From: Paraspadella gotoi
Lineage: Eukaryota; Chaetognatha
Length of the DNA stretch: 64,000 bases
Reading direction: 5' to 3'
NCBI GenBank assembly: GCA_051294375.1
Contig: CM119267.1
Coordinates: 14,377,694-14,441,693 of the forward strand
Made by a program: the position numbers and the translations under genes. The notes under the pieces are model-generated. The model was not told where the DNA came from. It ran no database searches and saw nothing but the letters and a program-made list of their open reading frames with translations. Position 1 is the first letter of the stretch. Each line of letters opens with the position of its first letter. This document shows, one piece after another, positions 59,978-64,000 of this stretch.

Positions 59978-61416
59978 GCATATGTGATCTCTCTTTGTTG
60001 GTGTGTTAATCATTTTTTAGACTCGTTGCTGTACTTTTAATTCAGTATCGAGGCGCGTTCTCATGCCAAAAAAGATTGATTGCTCTCAAATCAATAACTG
60101 AAACTTTTAGTAACTTTCAATTTCTGAGATTGTTTTCACAAGACCGCAGAACAAAAATCGTTATACGTTTTAAATAATTCATGACGCATAATAGTTAATA
60201 GACAATTTCTAAAGGAACCAACCTCAATCCTTTTTTTTTATTCTAAACATGGCTATTTTGCGTAATTTATATATTTTTATCGCAGATTCCGACTTTATAA
60301 TTCACTTTATCGGTCCACCCCCACAATCTTGTCGGTCATTCACTTAGAACATGTCAGAACATTAAATTATGATAAATTATGCAAAAAAAATGTCTGTCCG
60401 TCCCCCCTTAGCCTTATACTCCAATTACTCGTGATTGGATGGATGGATTGGAATGAAATTTTGTGTGTGGGTAGGAAAGTGTATGATAATAATAATAGTT
60501 AAAAAAATTATTTGTACTTTATTTGTAATTATTTCTACCATAGTAACAGTTCAGTTTAATCACTTGCAAGCGATTTACATGTATTGATTTATCGTGATTT
60601 ATCATCTGATTAGCTGATTACCGCTTAATTATCGTTGGCAGATCCGACATTGTTAGCTCAACTTGTTTTATTATCTTCGGACTCAATGAACTTACAACAG
60701 AAAAAATACTCATAATTTTTATCAAATATCGGAATTTTCTACTGGCAGACGGTTTTTAGTTGCTCTTCGAGTACTCGCGGAGCAAATCTATAAGTCACTT
60801 GTCGGTCGGTCGGTCGGTCGGTATGTCTCTCCTTCGGTCTGTCCTACTTACATTAAAATGCATATAATTTATTTATAATTGGTTGCTCTTTTGTTAAGAC
60901 AGAAAAAAACTAAAATCTAAAGGACTTCTAGCGCCGCCTTCAGGAAATCCTAAAACTAAAAAGAAAAAAAAAGACTGAATTTTGATGCAGTGCATGTCAT
61001 AAATATACCGGCTAAGAAAGTTATGTCTCATGTTATGTCAGGTCATGTCATGTCACAAAAAATACACGTAATAAGGCAGTTACTGCGGCGCAACACATTT
61101 GAATTACCGTTCTGTTTTGTTTTTTTTTTGTTTTTTTTTGTTCCTTTCTTTTAGCTTTGGGTCTTGAATGTTTATTTTTTAATGGCGTAGTAAAATTCAA
61201 ACTAGAAAGAGGAATTTTTACTCTTTGATTATTGATTTACTGTAATTGTTTTAACTCCATCATTGTTTTTTTACAACATAATCATGAGATATAAAAATTG
61301 TGTTTGGTAATTCATTATTGTAAAATTCTCCTATAATTAAATTATGACTTTGATTTTGAAGTTATATTTACATCTGATATCTTTGAAACTTTTCACTTAT
61401 TTCAGAAGTATAAAAG
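59978..61416. other. Repeat-rich intergenic spacer
   Basis: No coding frame. It contains an inverted copy of the AT-rich dispersed family (60280-60700), a GGTC microsatellite (about 60803-60822) and short ATGTC-type repeats (about 61021-61065). An ACTTATTTCAG tract ends about 12 nt before the survivin ATG. Confidence 0.6.
60280..60700 (-). repeat. Dispersed AT-rich repeat family, inverted copy
   Basis: On the minus strand it shows the same order as 28070-28930: GATCCGCCAACGATAATTAAG-type start, GCGGTAATCAGCTAATCAG, and the cytosine-rich CACTTTCCTACCCACACAC block near 60465-60485. The central TGCATCA array is absent or shortened. Confidence 0.6.
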
Positions 61417-62029
61417 ATGGCGGAAAGAGAAGAGGATCCCGATCTATTTCATGATTTAAACATGTGTCTTGGTAAGCTGCTCTGATTTCAGTTTTGCCTG
61501 TCCATGCGAGGTTTCCCTTAAATGTAATTTAATTTAACTTAATCGGCCAGAAAAAAATCGGTTAGCGTCATTCTCTGACTGGGTGTTCGACCAGATAGAG
61601 CCTGCGGCCCAATGTACCTCGGTCGCAATGGCCTCGGCGGGATGGTATCGACCAAACCAATTGAAGGAACCGGATTTAGCCAGGTTTCGACGTCGCCTCG
61701 TCAGTCCTAAATTATTTGAGCTTGACGATAAGTTTTTTTTTTAAATAATCTTACATATCGACTACTACTTTAGGTGTTTCGTTTGCTACAAAGAACTTGA
61801 CGGATGGGAGTCGACGGACGATCCTCTCAAAGAGCACAAGTCGCACTCGAAAAAATGTGCCTTTCTTAAGTTGAGAAATCGACAAAACTTGACAGTCCGA
61901 GAATTTCTTGACCTTTACAAGGTCAGTCAGGTCAACAAGATCGAGATGCAAAACGCTCAAGCCATTGAAGATTTCAAGGCCAGGGCTGCTCAAGTACGCT
62001 CGGAAATGCAGAAAATCGTCGAGAAGTAG
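61417..62029 (+). CDS. BIRC5: Survivin-like BIR-domain protein
   Basis: Three exons (61417-61471, 61551-61683, 61774-62029) encode 147 residues, close to the 142 of human survivin. Survivin is the chromosomal passenger complex subunit that targets Aurora B to centromeres and the midzone, and it also limits apoptosis. The single BIR domain covers about residues 20-95. Zinc ligands follow the family spacing: C64 and C67 in CFVCYKELDGW, H84 in PLKEHKSH and C91 in KKCAF. After it comes LTVREFLDL and a C-terminal helix (NKIEMQNAQAIEDFKARA), the coiled-coil that binds borealin and INCENP in the family. No RING or CARD is present. ACTTATTTCAG ends about 12 nt before the ATG. Confidence 0.95.
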
Positions 62030-62119
62030 CTTTTTTACCTTCAGTTCTATTTGTAGACATTGTGTAATCCTTTCGTTTTCGTTGTAGTAATGTTTTGCGG
62101 AAAAGATTTGGATTTTGAC

Positions 62120-62160
62120 AACGATTTTTCGGCTTTAGATATTCAAGCCTTCATCAGCAT
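62120..62160 (-). ncRNA. Hammerhead-ribozyme-like motif 3 (defective)
   Basis: On the minus strand CTGATGA (complement of 62151-62157), extra A, helix II GGCTT/AAGCC around a 9-nt loop, then GAAA. Helix II differs from the other copies at two positions on both strands, which keeps the pairing. The ACATGTC part with the cleavage triplet is missing; the sequence passes directly to AATCGTTGTC. Confidence 0.4.
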
Positions 62161-62204
62161 ACACAATTTGTGAAAAGTTATTAAATATATTTGTCTTAAA
62201 TAAA

Positions 62205-62600
62205 CAACTTTAAGCAAACAATGTCGGATCTGCCTACAATAATTAAGCGGTAATCTGCTAATCAGATGATAAATCGCGATAATTTTTTTCAATTTGAGAT
62301 CATTACTGATCATACCATGCAATACCATCATTTTTTTTAACTCGCATATTTTTTTCACCTCGCAATCAGCCAATCCATCATTTAATTTCAGTGAGAGAGA
62401 GAGAGAAAGAAACTTATAACAACTTCAAGTGAATGACTTTTTTTTTCCATTTCCGCTCGCAAGATTCTATCAAAACTTTATATCTCGCTAAATCACACAC
62501 TTTTCTTCTGGCATACAAAGTTTTATCATGATTTATGAAACAAATTTTAAATAGTTAAAACATTTATGAGTAAGCATATATAATACAAATTCATGTCAAC
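62205..62600 (+). repeat. Dispersed AT-rich repeat family, copy near survivin
   Basis: Collinear with 28070-28930: AATGTCGGATCTGCC, ATAATTAAGCGGTAAT, AATCAGATGATAAAT, then a reduced TCATTTTTTTT array, and CAAGATTCTATCAAAACTTT. Divergence is by substitutions and indels, as expected for an old family. Confidence 0.65.
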
Positions 62601-63139
62601 TTTACATACTCACGGTAGGGCAGAGAGGATGTGAAAGAAACAAAAAAAGTGCCATCTATGAAACCTCTAAAATCTTTGAGTATACCCATAAGACTCTTAA
62701 TGTGGAAGGTCACAAAATCCGATCAAGGCAGTATAACTAATTTTAAAAAATAAATAATATAAAATTTTAATTAAAAGTAAATCATAAATACTATTTTTTA
62801 TGAAAAATATGTTTATTTAAAACTTAATCTCAAATAAAATAACAGGTAAATATTATCTGAATACTTCTCAACATCATATCCTGCTTTTAATATTAATTAT
62901 ATTTTTATTATTTAACAAAAAACATTTTTTATTTCAAAATTATACTATTATAATCGCTCCTTAAATATTTAATATGTATTATTAATGGAAAAACGCTCAA
63001 ATATATTAACTAATATAATGAATTAACTAACTAGAATAAAGTATATATTAATAATTGTATTTTGACTTTCTTTTTTGCTATTTAAAATAGTTTAGAGATG
63101 AAACGAAAAATTCGTTGTAATAGCAATTTTATTTTATTA

Positions 63140-63183
63140 TTGTACCTGTTTCGACTCTAAGTATTATGAGTCTTCATCAGCAA
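63140..63183 (-). ncRNA. Hammerhead-ribozyme-like motif 4
   Basis: On the minus strand TTG, CTGATGA (complement of 63174-63180), extra A, helix II GACTC/GAGTC with a 10-nt loop, then GAAACAG and a GTA triplet. Helix I pairs TTG before the core with CAA after the triplet, different bases from motifs 1 and 2 but still complementary. Confidence 0.48.
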
Positions 63184-63433
63184 GTGAATTCAATAAACCA
63201 AAATTTTTTAAAACATATAGTTGAGAGAGAGAGAGAGTTTCCAACAAAGAATTGAGCAATGATAGTGGTCAGATGTGAGGACAGGTGAAAGTAGGGAAAG
63301 AGAGACAAATTATTTTTGAAATTGGTGAAAAAGAAGAGAGAGAGAGAGAGACATAGGATCAATACATTAGGCAATGTACAACAGTGAAAAATTTTAGAAA
63401 ATAAATATTTAGTTTTTTTTTTTAAATTTATTA

Positions 63434-63475
63434 TTGTACATGTTTCGACTCTTAGGTATTACAGAAGATACATTA
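63434..63475 (-). ncRNA. Degenerate hammerhead-like motif 5
   Basis: The 3' half is intact on the minus strand (TAAGAGTCGAAACATGTAC), but the CTGATGA core and the 5' strand of helix II are mutated to an unrelated sequence. It is probably a decayed copy in the second tandem unit. Confidence 0.4.
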
Positions 63476-63725
63476 CAACAGACAGTGAATTCAATAAACC
63501 AACATTTTTTAAAACATTAGTTTGAGAGAGAGAGAGAGAGTTTCCAACAAAGAATTGAGCATGTGATAGTGGTCAGATGTGAGGACAGGTGAAAGTAGGG
63601 AAAGAGAGAGCAAATTATTTTTGAAATTGGTAAAAAGAAAGAGAGAGAGAGAGAGAGAGACATAGGGATCAATACATTAGGCAATGTACAACAGTGAAAA
63701 ATTTTTAGAAAAAACTAAATATTTA

Positions 63726-64000
63726 ACATTTGTTACTTATGCCTTGTAAATAATGATAGACATATAGATATTCTAATTGTAAGCATATTAATTAAAACTA
63801 TTAAATTATTTTTTATCAAATTTAAAAAACTTTAATTAGCATTTAAAAAAATCCTGCCTTTATTGGATTTTGCTGACCTACCTTATGTGTCTATAAGATT
63901 TTATAGGCTTCAGAGATAGTACTTTTTTTGTTTCTTTCACATCCTCTCTGCCCTTCCGTGTACTACTACTTAGAGTAATTATGGGTTGAATTTAGTAAAC
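63726..64000. other. AT-rich end of window
   Basis: No gene. The last ~35 bp (TAGAGTAATTATGGGTTGAA) match the end of the dispersed repeat at 28890-28930, so another copy probably continues beyond the window. Confidence 0.5.

Larger units (their letters stand above)
63136..63725 (-). repeat. Tandem ~295-bp duplication with hammerhead-like ends
   Basis: Two units (about 63136-63415 and 63428-63725) are nearly identical over GTGAATTCAATAAACC, GA microsatellite, TTTCCAACAAAGAATTGAGC, GTGGTCAGATGTGAGGACAG and CATTAGGCAATGTACAACAG. Each starts, on the minus strand's 3' side, with a hammerhead-like motif. The same components (CT tracts, TTGGAAAC, CACCTGTCC, then the hammerhead-like hairpin) are found on the plus strand in CNOT11 intron 2 at 44660-45260. 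A ribozyme-bearing tandem monomer of about 300 nt resembles animal retrozymes. Confidence 0.65.

Noticed and set aside
60803-60822. Telomere- or CRISPR-like short repeat (GGTC units)
   Set aside because: A simple microsatellite of about five units; no spacers, no terminal position.

Overview
This is a window of an animal (metazoan) nuclear genome. Genes are split by spliceosomal GT-AG introns of 74 bp to 3.2 kb. Coding exons are moderately GC-rich inside very AT-rich spacers full of short dispersed repeats. The gene set is animal-like: LIPT2, ODF2/cenexin, CNOT11, RWDD2, FIS1, DNase II, survivin, a POU homeobox gene and a 4CL-like acyl-CoA synthetase. I cannot name the species. Many start codons lie a few to about 65 nt after a pyrimidine tract plus AG, and several same-strand genes are only 63-200 bp apart. 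That pattern is typical of lineages with spliced-leader trans-splicing and operons; this is inference, because no spliced leader is visible here.

The left third is affected by assembly problems. Bases 1-10192 are an indel-ridden, colinear copy of 26509-36945. After a 25-N gap, 10218-16465 is an indel-ridden, inverted copy of 17732-23697, followed by a second 25-N gap. Differences are mostly single-base insertions and deletions, equally common in coding and noncoding DNA. This looks like unpolished long-read or haplotig sequence, not gene decay. Gene copies in 1-16465 should not be counted as extra genes.

Layout of the rest. 16491-20690: repeats (tRNA-like SINE, long direct repeats, a 60-70 bp tandem array). 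20703-24039, minus strand: a tight cluster of four disrupted coding regions, one a divergent POU homeobox gene. 24437-32787, plus strand: a compact run of LIPT2, an MFS transporter, an F-box/beta-propeller protein and an orphan membrane protein. 34670-35959: a second, intronless F-box/propeller-like gene. 36960-40286: gene-free repeats. 40287-43105 minus: a nine-exon acyl-CoA synthetase, divergent from CNOT11 (43402-47717), whose large intron is filled by an element with long terminal inverted repeats. 48219-57633: RWDD2, FIS1 and ODF2 in close succession. 58838-59977: DNase II. 61417-62029: survivin (BIRC5). 62030-64000: repeats.

The most interesting signal outside the genes is a family of hammerhead-ribozyme-like motifs at about 38.1, 45.2, 62.1, 63.2 and 63.45 kb. 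They share a CUGANGA core, a covarying helix II hairpin, GAAAC and a GUH cleavage-type triplet. Two lie in a ~295 bp tandem duplication that resembles the layout of animal retrozymes. One extra A before helix II departs from the canonical core, so activity is uncertain.
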